A stretch of 64,000 bases of DNA from JAFGVL01 sp031553685 (GTDB lineage: Bacteria; Bacteroidota; Bacteroidia; Bacteroidales; Paludibacteraceae): NCBI GenBank assembly GCA_031553685.1, contig JAVBLE010000036.1:62001-126000 (forward strand), read 5' to 3'. The translations under genes were made by a program, and so were the position numbers. Shown in pieces: positions 8,077 to 16,260 of the stretch (position 1 is the first letter of the stretch; the number at the start of each line of letters is the position of its first letter). The notes under the pieces were generated by a model. It worked only from the letters and a program-made list of their open reading frames with translations. It ran no database searches and was not told where the DNA came from.

Positions 8077-8152
8077 CACACATCAATTAAGTGCCCCCAA
8101 TGCCTGAATATTCTACAAATATTATCTCATCAACCTGTGTTTTTAACCAAAA

Positions 8153-8338
<186 letters not shown>

Positions 8339-8580
8339 TTTGCTGTTACAGCATGGGCAAATCTATGGCAAATCTGCCACTTTGCTGTTACAGCATGGGC
8401 ACAGATTTACCAAATCTGTCGGTTTGTTGTTACAGCGAAGCCACATCTTTATCAAATCTGCGGGTTTGCTGTTACAGCGAAGGCACATCTTTATCAAATC
8501 TGCGGGTTTGCTGCTATAGCAGAGCCACATCTTTGCTGTAGATTGTCCCTTACTGCTACAGCGAAGCCGGATCTTGCTCA
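8339..8580 (+). repeat. Tandem repeat array, 42-bp period, about 5-6 copies
   Basis: Units begin TTTGCTGTTACAGC and continue GAAGCCACATCTTTATCAAA, then about 8 further bases. Each contains the near-palindrome GCTGTTACAGC and an AGAT/ATCT pairing. Because the period is divisible by three the array stays open in several frames on both strands, including an 85-residue frame at 8284-8541 with a 14-residue CCYS repeat; I do not take this as evidence of coding. Confidence 0.8.
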
Positions 8581-8637
8581 TTTTCTCCATACTTTATATA
8601 ATTACTTTTTATTTTATTCATTCTAAATTTTATATAC

Positions 8638-9609
8638 ATGAAAAAGATTGTAGACATTTTGGTGGCAAAGCTCACCCAATTCCTCAACAACGAGCACTCT
8701 AATTTTATAGACGATGTGTTGCAGTTATGCCTGAAATTCAATCCCAAAACACAAAAGATCGATAAAGAAGTGGCTGTGCTGCAGGCGGCTCATGCCAAAG
8801 AGTATGCCGCACTCGACCCCGAGCGCAGCAGCGCATACACCGAGCAGATACGGGTAAGCGACGAGCTGCGCACTTCGATAGGCAAGGGACTGGAAAACCT
8901 GATTAAAGTAAACCTGAAGAACCCCGACAAAGCCTGCGCCGAGGCTGCCGGACGACTTAAAATTATGTTTGACAGCCACGACGATATGTATCATAAATCG
9001 TATAATATCAAAACATCGATTATCTCGGATATTATCTATGATATAAACCTGAAATACACGGCTGATATTGCCAAGATAAGTGCTACAGACTGGGTAACGA
9101 AGCTCGATGCGGAAAACAAGAATTTTATCGCCCTGATGGAAAAACGCTTCGACGAGAGCAGCAACCGCAGTTCGGACACGATGCCTACGGTGCGCCCCGA
9201 AGTGGACGATGCCTACCTCACCCTCACCACACGGCTGACGGCGCTGATGATAATCGAAGAGCCCGAAAAATTTTACCCCTTCGTAAACGAACTGAACAGC
9301 TATATTAAATATTACAACGAGCGGGTGAAACAACGCCAAACTAATAATAAAAGCAAACAACAGGATATTGGCACGGCACAAATGTCGTCTATTGGCGACC
9401 AAACTTATACCGGCGCGGAGATTATCCCTGCCTTCGACCTGCTCTACACCGATCCAAAAACGCTGGTAGTAGTCGCCCTCGAAAAAGGTAAAGACTATAC
9501 TGTAGAATGTATTAATAACACCGCCATAGGCACCGCCACCCTCACCGCGCACGGCAAAGGGGCGTATGTGGGCAAACTGGTAACGCGGTTTAATATCGTG
9601 GCGTCGTAG
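8638..9609 (+). CDS. DUF6261 family protein
   Basis: 323 residues, no signal peptide, no membrane segment. Largely helical and charged, with the family-like segment DDVLQLCLKFNPKTQKIDKE near the start and EEPEKFYPFVNELNSYIKYYNERVK near residues 205-230; the last 70 residues look like a small beta domain (TLVVVALEKGKDYTVECINN). I recognise the family as DUF6261 of Bacteroidetes, whose function is unknown. Base composition is richer in GC than the flanks. The gene follows the tandem-repeat leader directly and is followed by a cluster of palindromic repeats, so it may travel as a cassette. Confidence 0.7.
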   Translation: MKKIVDILVAKLTQFLNNEHSNFIDDVLQLCLKFNPKTQKIDKEVAVLQAAHAKEYAALDPERSSAYTEQIRVSDELRTSIGKGLENLIKVNLKNPDKACAEAAGRLKIMFDSHDDMYHKSYNIKTSIISDIIYDINLKYTADIAKISATDWVTKLDAENKNFIALMEKRFDESSNRSSDTMPTVRPEVDDAYLTLTTRLTALMIIEEPEKFYPFVNELNSYIKYYNERVKQRQTNNKSKQQDIGTAQMSSIGDQTYTGAEIIPAFDLLYTDPKTLVVVALEKGKDYTVECINNTAIGTATLTAHGKGAYVGKLVTRFNIVAS

Positions 9610-9948
9610 AGGCAGACCTGCGTGTCTGCCCGACCCGTAGAGCCGCGGCGCGCCACGGCTCTACCCAGCGGTCATTGAGCGGAGTCGAAATGAACGCGGA
9701 TGACACGGATAACACAAATCTTCGCAAATAATATCTTATTGCGTTAATTCGCGGCTATTTGCGCAATTTGCGTTCAAAATTGTCTGACGATATTTGACAT
9801 TTCGGTAAAAACGGTTTACATTTGTTGCCGGTATTCGTAGGGGCGCACCTATGTGTGCGCCCAAAACAGCAAACCGATGGATTTGCACCCAAAACGGGCA
9901 AACCATGTGTTTGCACCAAAACGGGCAGACACGCAGGTCTGCCCCTAC
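9610..9948. repeat. Cluster of at least five palindromic repeat families
   Basis: Noncoding stretch downstream of the DUF6261 gene. It holds a single GGCAGACCTGCGTGTCTGCC arm (9610-9631); GTAGAGCCGCGGCGCGCC and its complement half (9637-9664), also found inside the LRR gene; GGTCATTGAGCGGAGTCGAA (9670-9689), also in menD; a GAACGCGGATGACACGGAT arm (about 9691-9710), related to the mutS2 insert; and a 112-bp composite (9837-9948) whose ends are the GTAGGGGC family. The promoter at 9793-9824 lies between them. Confidence 0.75.
9793..9824 (+). promoter_or_regulatory. Strong Bacteroidetes-type promoter upstream of the LRR gene
   Basis: TTTG at 9793-9796, 20 bp, then TACATTTG at 9817-9824. Almost the same promoter (ATTTGACATTT, AAACGGTTTACATTTG core) is found on the minus strand at 41040-41071 before the AbiEii cassette. 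If it drives the LRR gene the leader is about 400 bases and includes the possible attenuator at 10043-10177. Confidence 0.6.
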
Positions 9949-10042
9949 CGCAATACCACCTGCCAACGGGCAGTTTACATACAGCATTTATAAAGCGTTT
10001 TAATATTATCCTCATTTTTAAGAATTTCGGCAAAATTTTCTA

Positions 10043-10177
10043 ATGGTACGAGGGTGATGGCAACAACGCTCCGCGTTTATATCTTATAGGCGCGGAGACT
10101 GTTGCTTATCTTGTACCATGGGTGTTTGCCGATACCTTTAAAAAGAGATAAGTTTAACGGTTTCCGCGCTTTTTTTT
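10043..10177 (+). promoter_or_regulatory. Possible attenuator / structured leader of the LRR gene
   Basis: A three-part hairpin is visible: ATGGTAC (10043-10049) with GTACCAT (10113-10119); GCAACA (10060-10065) with TGTTGC (10100-10105); CTCCGCG (10069-10075) with CGCGGAG (10091-10097). An alternative pairing exists between GCGCGGA (10090-10096) and TCCGCGC (10163-10169), which is followed at once by a run of eight T. The two pairings exclude each other, as in a riboswitch or attenuator. I do not recognise a known RNA family. Confidence 0.45.
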
Positions 10178-10232
10178 ATTTTTAATAATCGGCTGCTTGG
10201 GGAAACGGGCGGCGTAAATACAATTTTATAAT

Positions 10233-12983
10233 ATGAAAACTTTAAAACTTTCTTTTTTAGTTGCTTGCCTGATGGTATCGGTATCAAACTTTGCACAGAC
10301 TTGGAATTGCGGTAGTCCGAATGCTGCCGATGTAACTGCTACACTTAGTGGTACTACTCTTACTATTAGCGGAATTGGAAAAATGGCAGATTATAAGTTT
10401 ATTCCTGTTAGTGAAAGTGCACCTTGGTATTCCTCCTCTGATTTTACTGGTAATCGTTATTCGTCAAAAATCACAAAAATTGTGATTGAAGATGGTATTA
10501 CAAACATTGGAAATTATGCTTTTACGGGTTGCAGTAAAGTTGCTTCAATAAGCATTCCAAGTAGCGTAACCAGTATTGGAGAAGGCGCTATTTCCTATTG
10601 TAGTGTTCTTTCTTCAATAACTATTCCCGAAGGTGTTACAAATATTGGGAAAGAGGTTTTTTTTTGGAGCAACCGTCTTACTTCGATTACTCTTCCTCGC
10701 AGTTTAAAGAATATTGGCCAAGGGGCTTTTGAGTGCTGTACAAGCCTTTCTTCAATAACTGTTCCTGAAGGAGTAGAAACTATTGGTACTAGTGCTTTTA
10801 GCTGTGGATCTGCTGGTTCTAATGGTGTTACTAACCTAACAACAATAAATTACAATGCAATTAATTGCATTGCATCTTCAATTCTTTTTGAAAGAACTAA
10901 ACTTGTTACAATAAACATAGGACCAGAAGTTATATCTATTCCAAATTCTCTTTATGCATCAACTCTTACTTCTATTAATGTGCATACAGGAAATTCTCTT
11001 TATTCTTCTATTAATGGTGTGTTATACAATAAATCTCAAACAACTTTAATAAAATGTCCTTATGCAAAAACAGGGGTCTATACAATCCCTTCTACTGTAA
11101 CGAATATTGAAAGTTATGCTCTTAGTGATAATTTAACAGGAATTATTGCTAATTCTCAAAATCCACCATTAGTAACCACAAGTTTAAACACTAAATGGAT
11201 AGTTTATGTTCCCAATGGCAGTGTCACGGCATACAAAGCTGCTACCTATTGGAAAGATTTACCTATAGCTACAAATAAGAATGGTCTTTATTATACATTC
11301 TCAGGTACAAATGCTACAGTAGTTGCAAGTCCTACTAAATATACAGGCAAAATAAGTATACCAAATACAGCTATAGAAGGAGGAAAAACCTATAATGTAA
11401 CTGGAATTGGAGATGATGCGTTTTATGGTTGCACAGGTGTTACTTCTATAGAAATTCCTAATTCAATAACAAGTATTGGGCAAAATGCATTTTATGGCTG
11501 TACAGGACTTACTACTATAGTTATTCCTAACAGTGCTGTGAACTTGGGCAGTGGTATATTGGGTGGTTGTGCCAATGTGGTAGAGGCTACTTTGCCTACA
11601 CTTTTGGGTGGTAGTTATTTAACGGCTAAGCTTACTAAATTAACTGTCGGTACTATGGCTACCAGCTTTGCAGCCGGAGATTTAGCCGCCTGTACAGGGC
11701 TTAAGGAGCTTACTCTTCCTTTCGTTGGGTTAACGGCTACTTCTTCGGGAGTGGATGCTACTTTGGGTGTATTGTTCGGCGCAAGTTCTGCTACAGGCAC
11801 AAAAGCCGTAACTCAATATTACAGCACCACAGCTTCTATAACACGGTATATCCCTACCAGTTTGGAGAAACTAACCATTACCCAGCCCTGTACACAGATA
11901 GGCTATGGCGCACTATATGGTTGCAGTATGCTTAAACAAGTTACCATACCAAGTACAGTGCGTGGCGTAGGCGAAAAAGCCTTGTATGGTTGCAGCGGGT
12001 TGGAGCATATCTATTCCGAATGGGCAAACCCTCCTTCGGCGTATGCCAACAATACTTTCGAAGGAGTGAATAAGTTTAACTGTGTACTTCATATTCCGGT
12101 AGGCAGCAAGGTAAAATATTCGAGCGTACAAGCCCCGGGATGGAATGAGTTTTTTATAGATAATATTCAGGAAGAAGCCGCTGTAACTATCACCGCCCAA
12201 CCGGTGCCACTGTATGGAGGCATTATAGACGGCACGCTGCAATATAACTACGATGCGGCGGGAAGACTCATGGCTTCGGGCAATATGGGCTACGATTTCC
12301 AAGGCTGGATGGAAGGCAGCCAAATGATAAGCGCCAACCGCGAATATAACTTTACGGTTACAGCTCCGCGCACGCTCTATGCTGTATTTACGCCGAAAGA
12401 AAACGGCGACGCCAATATAAATATTACTCCACAACCAACTACTGCTTCGATTGTATGGAATAGTGTGAATGGGGCAAACAGCTATACGCTGGTTATTTAT
12501 GGCGATGCCGCACGCACGCAAGAGATAGCCCGCTATCCAATGGATGCTGCGGGTAATATACTCCGTTCGGCTACCGCTTCGGGCGATGAGTTGCTGGGTG
12601 CCGGTTCTGTTTCGTGTACGGTAAATAGTTTGGCAGCTCAAAAGAAGTACTATTATATGCTTACTTCGTACAATAGCAGTAATCAAGCATTGAGCATCTC
12701 GGCAGGCGATTTCACTACGCTTGGCAGCACCGGCATAGTAGAGCCGCAGCGCGCCACGGCTCTACGGGTGTACCCTAATCCAACCGACGGCAAGGTGAGA
12801 GTGGATAGCGGCGAACAAAGTCAAGGCTTCACTCCAAGTGAAACCTTGATTATCAAAGCCTTTGACCTGCAAGGCAAACAACTGCTGCAAACCGAAGGCA
12901 ATGAGGTAGATTTGTCGGCTTACGCCAAAGGTGTGTATTTGCTACAAGTGGATGGCAAAATGGTGAAGGTGGTAAAGAAGTAA
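10233..12983 (+). CDS. BspA-like leucine-rich-repeat protein secreted by T9SS
   Basis: 916 residues. Signal peptide MKTLKLSFLVACLMVSVSNFAQ. Residues about 70-190 and 385-450 are LRR_5 (BspA/TpLRR) repeats of the form ITNIGNYAFTGCSKVASI-P-SVTSIG; another run follows near 550-610 (QIGYGALYGCSMLKQVTIP). A Big_2/FN3-like region follows (about 740-835). The C-terminus is a T9SS type A sorting domain: ALRVYPNPTDGKVRV, FDLQGKQLLQ, GVYLLQVDGKMVKVVKK. It is exported through SecYEG, then the T9SS, and anchored at the cell surface, where such proteins act as adhesins. Two palindromic repeats are read in frame near the sorting domain (12738-12765 and 12820-12850). Its leader may hold an attenuator. Confidence 0.88.
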   Translation: MKTLKLSFLVACLMVSVSNFAQTWNCGSPNAADVTATLSGTTLTISGIGKMADYKFIPVSESAPWYSSSDFTGNRYSSKITKIVIEDGITNIGNYAFTGCSKVASISIPSSVTSIGEGAISYCSVLSSITIPEGVTNIGKEVFFWSNRLTSITLPRSLKNIGQGAFECCTSLSSITVPEGVETIGTSAFSCGSAGSNGVTNLTTINYNAINCIASSILFERTKLVTINIGPEVISIPNSLYASTLTSINVHTGNSLYSSINGVLYNKSQTTLIKCPYAKTGVYTIPSTVTNIESYALSDNLTGIIANSQNPPLVTTSLNTKWIVYVPNGSVTAYKAATYWKDLPIATNKNGLYYTFSGTNATVVASPTKYTGKISIPNTAIEGGKTYNVTGIGDDAFYGCTGVTSIEIPNSITSIGQNAFYGCTGLTTIVIPNSAVNLGSGILGGCANVVEATLPTLLGGSYLTAKLTKLTVGTMATSFAAGDLAACTGLKELTLPFVGLTATSSGVDATLGVLFGASSATGTKAVTQYYSTTASITRYIPTSLEKLTITQPCTQIGYGALYGCSMLKQVTIPSTVRGVGEKALYGCSGLEHIYSEWANPPSAYANNTFEGVNKFNCVLHIPVGSKVKYSSVQAPGWNEFFIDNIQEEAAVTITAQPVPLYGGIIDGTLQYNYDAAGRLMASGNMGYDFQGWMEGSQMISANREYNFTVTAPRTLYAVFTPKENGDANINITPQPTTASIVWNSVNGANSYTLVIYGDAARTQEIARYPMDAAGNILRSATASGDELLGAGSVSCTVNSLAAQKKYYYMLTSYNSSNQALSISAGDFTTLGSTGIVEPQRATALRVYPNPTDGKVRVDSGEQSQGFTPSETLIIKAFDLQGKQLLQTEGNEVDLSAYAKGVYLLQVDGKMVKVVKK
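12738..12765. repeat. 28-bp palindrome inside the LRR gene (GTAGAGCCGC family)
   Basis: GTAGAGCCGCAGCG and CGCCACGGCTCTAC form an imperfect palindrome; a near-identical copy lies between genes at 9637-9664. Read in frame as VEPQRATALR, directly before the VYPNP start of the sorting domain. Confidence 0.8.
12820..12850. repeat. Hairpin repeat inside the LRR sorting domain (GTCAGGGCTTCACT family)
   Basis: GTCAAGGCTTCACT, 4-nt loop, GTGAAACCTTGAT. Related hairpins act as intergenic elements at 22061, 36106, 51790 and 56337, and another sits at the corresponding place in the adhesin gene (27481-27511). Encodes SQGFTPSETL. Confidence 0.8.
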
Positions 12984-12992
12984 TAAAACCAT

Positions 12993-13187
12993 AAACGAAT
13001 AGTTTGTAACTGATAAATCCCACCAAGTAGAGACGCAATATTTTGCGTCTCTTTTTTATATTGTGTTTTTTTAGACGCAATATTTTGCGTCTCTTTTTTA
13101 TATTGTGTTTTTTTAGACGCAATATTTTGCGTCTCTACTGGCTTCGGTGGGATTTTGTTTTATTAAAATGGAAATAGTATTTTTGTA
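12993..13187 (+). repeat. Terminator-plus-promoter repeat unit 1 with triple GACGCAATATTTTGCGTC insert
   Basis: Starts AAACGAATAGTTTGTAACTG, then ATCCCACCAAG paired with GCTTCGGTGGGATTTTGTT (terminator of the LRR gene), then a promoter TATTTTTG (13178-13185). The loop of the terminator is filled by three copies, 42 bp apart, of the palindrome AGACGCAATATTTTGCGTCT. Other units of the same kind lie at 13775, 14034 and 14837. Confidence 0.75.
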
Positions 13188-13206
13188 AACAATAAATCGC
13201 ACGATT

Positions 13207-13473
13207 ATGCCAACAATATCCATGTTCTTTGGATTAATCATCCGAATGTATTATGCTCCTAAAGAGCACAACCCGCCTCATGTCCATGTATATTATCAAG
13301 ACAAAAAGGCAATAGTTAATATTCTTACATGTGAAGTAATGGAAGGCGATTTATCGTAAAGACATATCCGCCTTATCCAAGCATGGATTGAGATACACAA
13401 AGAAGAACTGTTCGCTGATTGGAATTTGTGCCAAAATGGTGAACAACCATTCCCAATAGAACCTTTAAAATAA
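13207..13473 (+). pseudogene. DUF4160 family gene with an internal stop
   Basis: From ATG 13207 the frame reads MPTISMFFGLIIRMYYAPKE and HNPPHVHVYY, the DUF4160 N-terminus, to a TAA at 13357-13359 (codon 51). The same frame continues with RHIRLIQAWIEIHKEELFADW to a stop at 13473, which is the expected C-terminal half. One base change (family position normally Lys or Arg) would restore an 88-residue protein. DUF4160 and DUF2442 genes are usually paired and are often listed as toxin-antitoxin-like. A sequencing error is possible. Confidence 0.8.
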
Positions 13474-13479
13474 AACACT

Positions 13480-13716
13480 ATGTATTTAGCTGTAAAAGAA
13501 GTAGCTCCTCAAGATAATTATCTATTGCTTCTCACTTTTGAAAATGAGGAAAGACGCCAGTTCGACTTAAAACCATACTTAAATCTTGGGTTGTTTAAGA
13601 AATTGAAAAATATTAATGTATTCAAATCGGTTCGAGTATGCTTTGATACTATCGAATGGCAAAATGGAATTGATTTAGACCCCGAAGTTTTATATAAAGA
13701 AAGTATTCCTTGTTAA
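13480..13716 (+). CDS. DUF2442 family protein
   Basis: 78 residues, the usual length. Motifs YLLLLTFENEERRQFDLKPYL and VRVCFDTIEWQNGIDLDPEVLY are characteristic of DUF2442. It follows the broken DUF4160 gene by six bases and should be co-transcribed from the 13178 promoter. The pair is widespread as a small two-gene module of unproved function, with DUF2442 thought to be the antitoxin-like partner. It is intact. Confidence 0.82.
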   Translation: MYLAVKEVAPQDNYLLLLTFENEERRQFDLKPYLNLGLFKKLKNINVFKSVRVCFDTIEWQNGIDLDPEVLYKESIPC

Positions 13717-13774
13717 ATCTACCACTCTGATATAAGTGCAGTGTAATCTATCCCCAAAATAGTGTATAACAGAT

Positions 13775-14104
13775 AAATTCCACCGAGTTTTTTTGCTTGG
13801 TGGAATTTTGTTTAAAGGCAGTCCGCAGGACTAAATACAAATAACCCCCAGTGAAGCGCAGCGACTGGGGGCTATGCGAGAAACCCGCAGATACAACCCG
13901 CAGGGTTGAACTGTGATAGAATGCCGTTCAGCCTTGCAGGCTGTTTCGGTGTGGCTTTTCCATACCCCCAGTCGCCTACGGCTTCACTGGGGGTTATTCA
14001 TATTCAGCCTTGCAGGCAAATACCGTCAACCTTTGATAAGTCCCACCGAGTTCTTGGCTTGGTGGGATTTTGTTTTATTAAAAGGGAAATAGTATTTTTG
14101 TATA
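13775..14104 (+). repeat. Repeat units 2 and 3 of the terminator/promoter series, with CCCCCAGT palindromes between
   Basis: Unit 2 (13775-13812) has only the hairpin ATTCCACCGAG / CTTGGTGGAATTTTGTT. Unit 3 (14034-14104) has the hairpin plus promoter TATTTTTG at 14093-14100. Between them lie CCCCCAGTGAAGC...GACTGGGGG (about 13851-13872) and a second such palindrome in opposite order (about 13973-13997). No gene is seen in 13717-14121; the reading frame that begins at 13906 only becomes protein-like from 14122. Confidence 0.7.
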
Positions 14105-14121
14105 GTAGAAAAACAAAGAAT

Positions 14122-14349
14122 ATGAGAAGTATAAGTATAAATGTACCCGAAATGTCGGACTTTAATGCCAAACAACCTTCTATGATACTGGCAAGTTCAT
14201 TGTACGAAAAAGGCATGCTTTCGCTCGGTCAGGCAGCCGATATGGCTTTACTTTCAAAGCGTGCTTTTGCCGAGCTGCTTGGCTCGTATGGTGTGTCTAT
14301 CTTCAATTATCCTGCAACCGATTTATCCCGTGATGTTAGCCATGTGTAA
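14122..14349 (+). CDS. UPF0175 family antitoxin-like protein
   Basis: 75 residues from the ATG at 14122, 21 bases after the promoter box of repeat unit 3. The segment ASSLYEKGMLSLGQAADMALLSKRAFAELLGSYGVSIFNYP is the UPF0175 helix-turn-helix-like pattern. UPF0175 genes regularly precede DUF3368 PIN-domain genes and are regarded as their antitoxins. The stop codon overlaps the start of the next frame (ATG at 14342), as expected of a coupled pair. Confidence 0.85.
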   Translation: MRSISINVPEMSDFNAKQPSMILASSLYEKGMLSLGQAADMALLSKRAFAELLGSYGVSIFNYPATDLSRDVSHV

Positions 14350-14789
14350 AACAATCATTTCGGATACCAGCTGTTTTATCTAAAATAGAAGAATTGAATC
14401 TCCTTCAATCGCTTTTCGGGCAAATAATAACGACGCCTGAAATTGCTGAAGAATTTGGAGAAACTTTACCCAATTGGGTGGATATTATTCCTATTTCTGA
14501 TAAAACCAAACAACAATTACTCGAAATACAAGTAGATAAAGGTGAAGCAAGTGCTATTGCGTTAGCTTTGGAAAGCAAAAATCCGCTCTTGATTTTGGAC
14601 GACTACAAAGCACGAAAGCTGGCTGATAACCTGAAAATAAATTACACAGGTACCATAGGACTTATTATTTCGGCAAAACAAAAAGGTATTATTCCAAGTA
14701 TAAAACCTCTTTTGGAAAAAATAAAACAAACGAATTTTCACCTCACTCTTGAATTGGAACTTCAAGCACTTATGCAGGCGAAAGAATAA
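14342..14789 (+). pseudogene. DUF3368 PIN-domain nuclease, frameshifted near the N-terminus
   Basis: The ATG at 14342 starts MCKTIISDTSCFI, which carries the first PIN acidic residue (SDTS), then meets a stop at once. One base out of phase, the sequence continues KIEELNLLQSLFGQIITTPEIAEEFGE and on through ILDDYKARKLA and GTIGLIISAKQKGIIP to 14789. A single-base difference near 14380 in an AT-rich run accounts for the break. The downstream frame could start at a TTG (14394) but would lack the first catalytic Asp. The intact family member is a VapC-like RNase toxin; this copy should be inactive unless the shift is a sequencing error. Confidence 0.8.
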
Positions 14790-14836
14790 CTGTTATGCTG
14801 AGGGAGCGAGTTTGTAAATCGTGCCGGTTATGCTAA

Positions 14837-14941
14837 AACGAATAGTTTATAACTGATAAATCCCACAGAGACGCAATATTTTGCGTCTCTACTGGCTTGG
14901 TGGGATTTTGTATTATTAAAAGGGAAATAGTATTTTTGTAT
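14837..14941 (+). repeat. Repeat unit 4: terminator with GACGCAATATTTTGCGTC loop, then promoter
   Basis: AACGAATAGTTTATAACTG, ATCCCAC, the palindrome AGACGCAATATTTTGCGTCT, GGCTTGGTGGGATTTTGTA and promoter TATTTTTG (14931-14938). Nearly identical to unit 1 at 12993-13187 but with one palindrome copy instead of three, so the cassette array is bracketed by direct repeats. Confidence 0.8.
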
Positions 14942-14964
14942 ACAATATAAAAAAGAAAAATACC

Positions 14965-15033
14965 ATGATCATAGAAAGAACTTCAACCGAATTTGTTATT
15001 CTGACAATTAAAGAGAAAATTATATCCAGATGA
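14965..15033 (+). pseudogene. Antitoxin-like remnant
   Basis: A 22-codon frame, MIIERTSTEFVIL then TIKEKIISR, starts 26 bases after the promoter of unit 4. The first ten residues look like the start of a common Bacteroidetes antitoxin family (IERTSxEhhI), after which the resemblance ends. It occupies the cassette position, so I read it as a third, truncated module. Function is not claimed. Confidence 0.4.
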
Positions 15034-15095
15034 AACAAATTGCTTTGTTTATCTACATACACACAGCATTATTTTTATCTCTCGAAAAACTATCT

Positions 15096-15103
15096 TATTT
15101 TTG
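15096..15103 (+). promoter_or_regulatory. -7 promoter box of rfbB
   Basis: TATTTTTG, 23 bases before the rfbB ATG at 15127. Confidence 0.6.
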
Positions 15104-15126
15104 CAAATTAATTTGAATAAATAATA

Positions 15127-16179
15127 ATGAAACGAATTCTCATTACCGGCGGTGCCGGATTTATCGGATCGCATGTTGTGCGCCTGTTTGTAAACAAATA
15201 TCCGGATTACGAAATCGTTAACCTCGATTGCCTTACCTACGCCGGCAACTTGGAAAACCTCAAGGATATTGACCAAAAACCAAATTATAAGTTTGTCAAA
15301 ATAGATATTACCGACGAAGCGGCTATCAACGAATTGTTTAAAACAACTGCTTTTGATGGCGTTATCCACTTAGCAGCCGAGTCGCATGTCGATCGCTCTA
15401 TCAAAGACCCATTGGCATTTATCCGCACCAATATTATCGGTACGGTCAATTTGCTCAATGCAGCCAAAGAACAATGGGATGGCAATATGGATGGCAAACG
15501 CTTCTATCATATTTCGACCGACGAAGTGTATGGCTCGCTTGGTAAGGAAGGTATGTTTACCGAAACCACGCCTTACGACCCGCGCAGTCCGTATTCGTCG
15601 TCCAAAGCAAGCTCGGATATGTTGGTGCGCGCTTATTATCATACTTACAAATTGCCGATTGTAATTTCCAATTGCTCGAATAACTATGGAGCCAATCAAT
15701 TTCCCGAAAAGTTGATTCCACTTTCCATTTACAATATTAAGAATAACAAGCAAATTCCGATTTATGGCAAAGGCGAAAATATCCGCGATTGGTTATGGGT
15801 AAATGATCATGCTTCGGCTATTGATGTTATTTACCACAAAGCGGCCATTGGCGAAACATACAATATTGGCGGCATCAACGAATGGACAAATATCGACCTT
15901 ATCCACAAGTTATGTGAAATAATGGACGGAAAACTCGGTCGTCCTGCGGGCGAGTCTGCAAAACTGATTACTTTCGTTACCGACCGTGCCGGACACGATT
16001 TGCGCTATGCTATCGATTCATCTAAGCTTCAAAAAGAATTAGGTTGGACACCATCACTTCAATTTGAAGAAGGTTTGGAAAAAACCGTCGACTGGTATCT
16101 CGAGAACGAAGCATGGCTCAACAATGTTACTTCGGGCGATTACCAAAAATATTACGACAAACAATATTCTAATCGGTAA
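15127..16179 (+). CDS. rfbB: dTDP-glucose 4,6-dehydratase
   Basis: 350 residues, the usual length. NAD-binding GGAGFIGSH at residues 7-15; Thr/Asp/Glu active-site motif STDEVYG; YSSSK catalytic Tyr-Lys pair; substrate-binding NNYGANQFPEKLIPL and GENIRDWLWVNDH. It converts dTDP-glucose to dTDP-4-keto-6-deoxyglucose in the cytoplasm, the second step toward dTDP-rhamnose and other deoxysugars for surface polysaccharide. No rfbA, rfbC or rfbD is in the window. It has its own promoter and terminator and appears monocistronic. Confidence 0.95.
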   Translation: MKRILITGGAGFIGSHVVRLFVNKYPDYEIVNLDCLTYAGNLENLKDIDQKPNYKFVKIDITDEAAINELFKTTAFDGVIHLAAESHVDRSIKDPLAFIRTNIIGTVNLLNAAKEQWDGNMDGKRFYHISTDEVYGSLGKEGMFTETTPYDPRSPYSSSKASSDMLVRAYYHTYKLPIVISNCSNNYGANQFPEKLIPLSIYNIKNNKQIPIYGKGENIRDWLWVNDHASAIDVIYHKAAIGETYNIGGINEWTNIDLIHKLCEIMDGKLGRPAGESAKLITFVTDRAGHDLRYAIDSSKLQKELGWTPSLQFEEGLEKTVDWYLENEAWLNNVTSGDYQKYYDKQYSNR

Positions 16180-16206
16180 AACAGTTTGCGCTTTACAAAG
16201 CAAAAA

Positions 16207-16239
16207 AAATAGCTTCCCCGCCTTGAGGAAGCTATTTTT
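16207..16239 (+). terminator. Rho-independent terminator after rfbB
   Basis: AAATAGCTTCC, 9-nt loop, GGAAGCTATTTTT. The A-run on the left lets it also serve the convergent DUF4270 gene. Confidence 0.85.
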
Positions 16240-16260
16240 ATATCATTTTATCCAAACTAT

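Noticed and set aside
13906..14121. N-terminal extension of the UPF0175 gene
   Set aside because: The upstream codons run through a terminator hairpin and the promoter TATTTTTG; family length fits the ATG at 14122.
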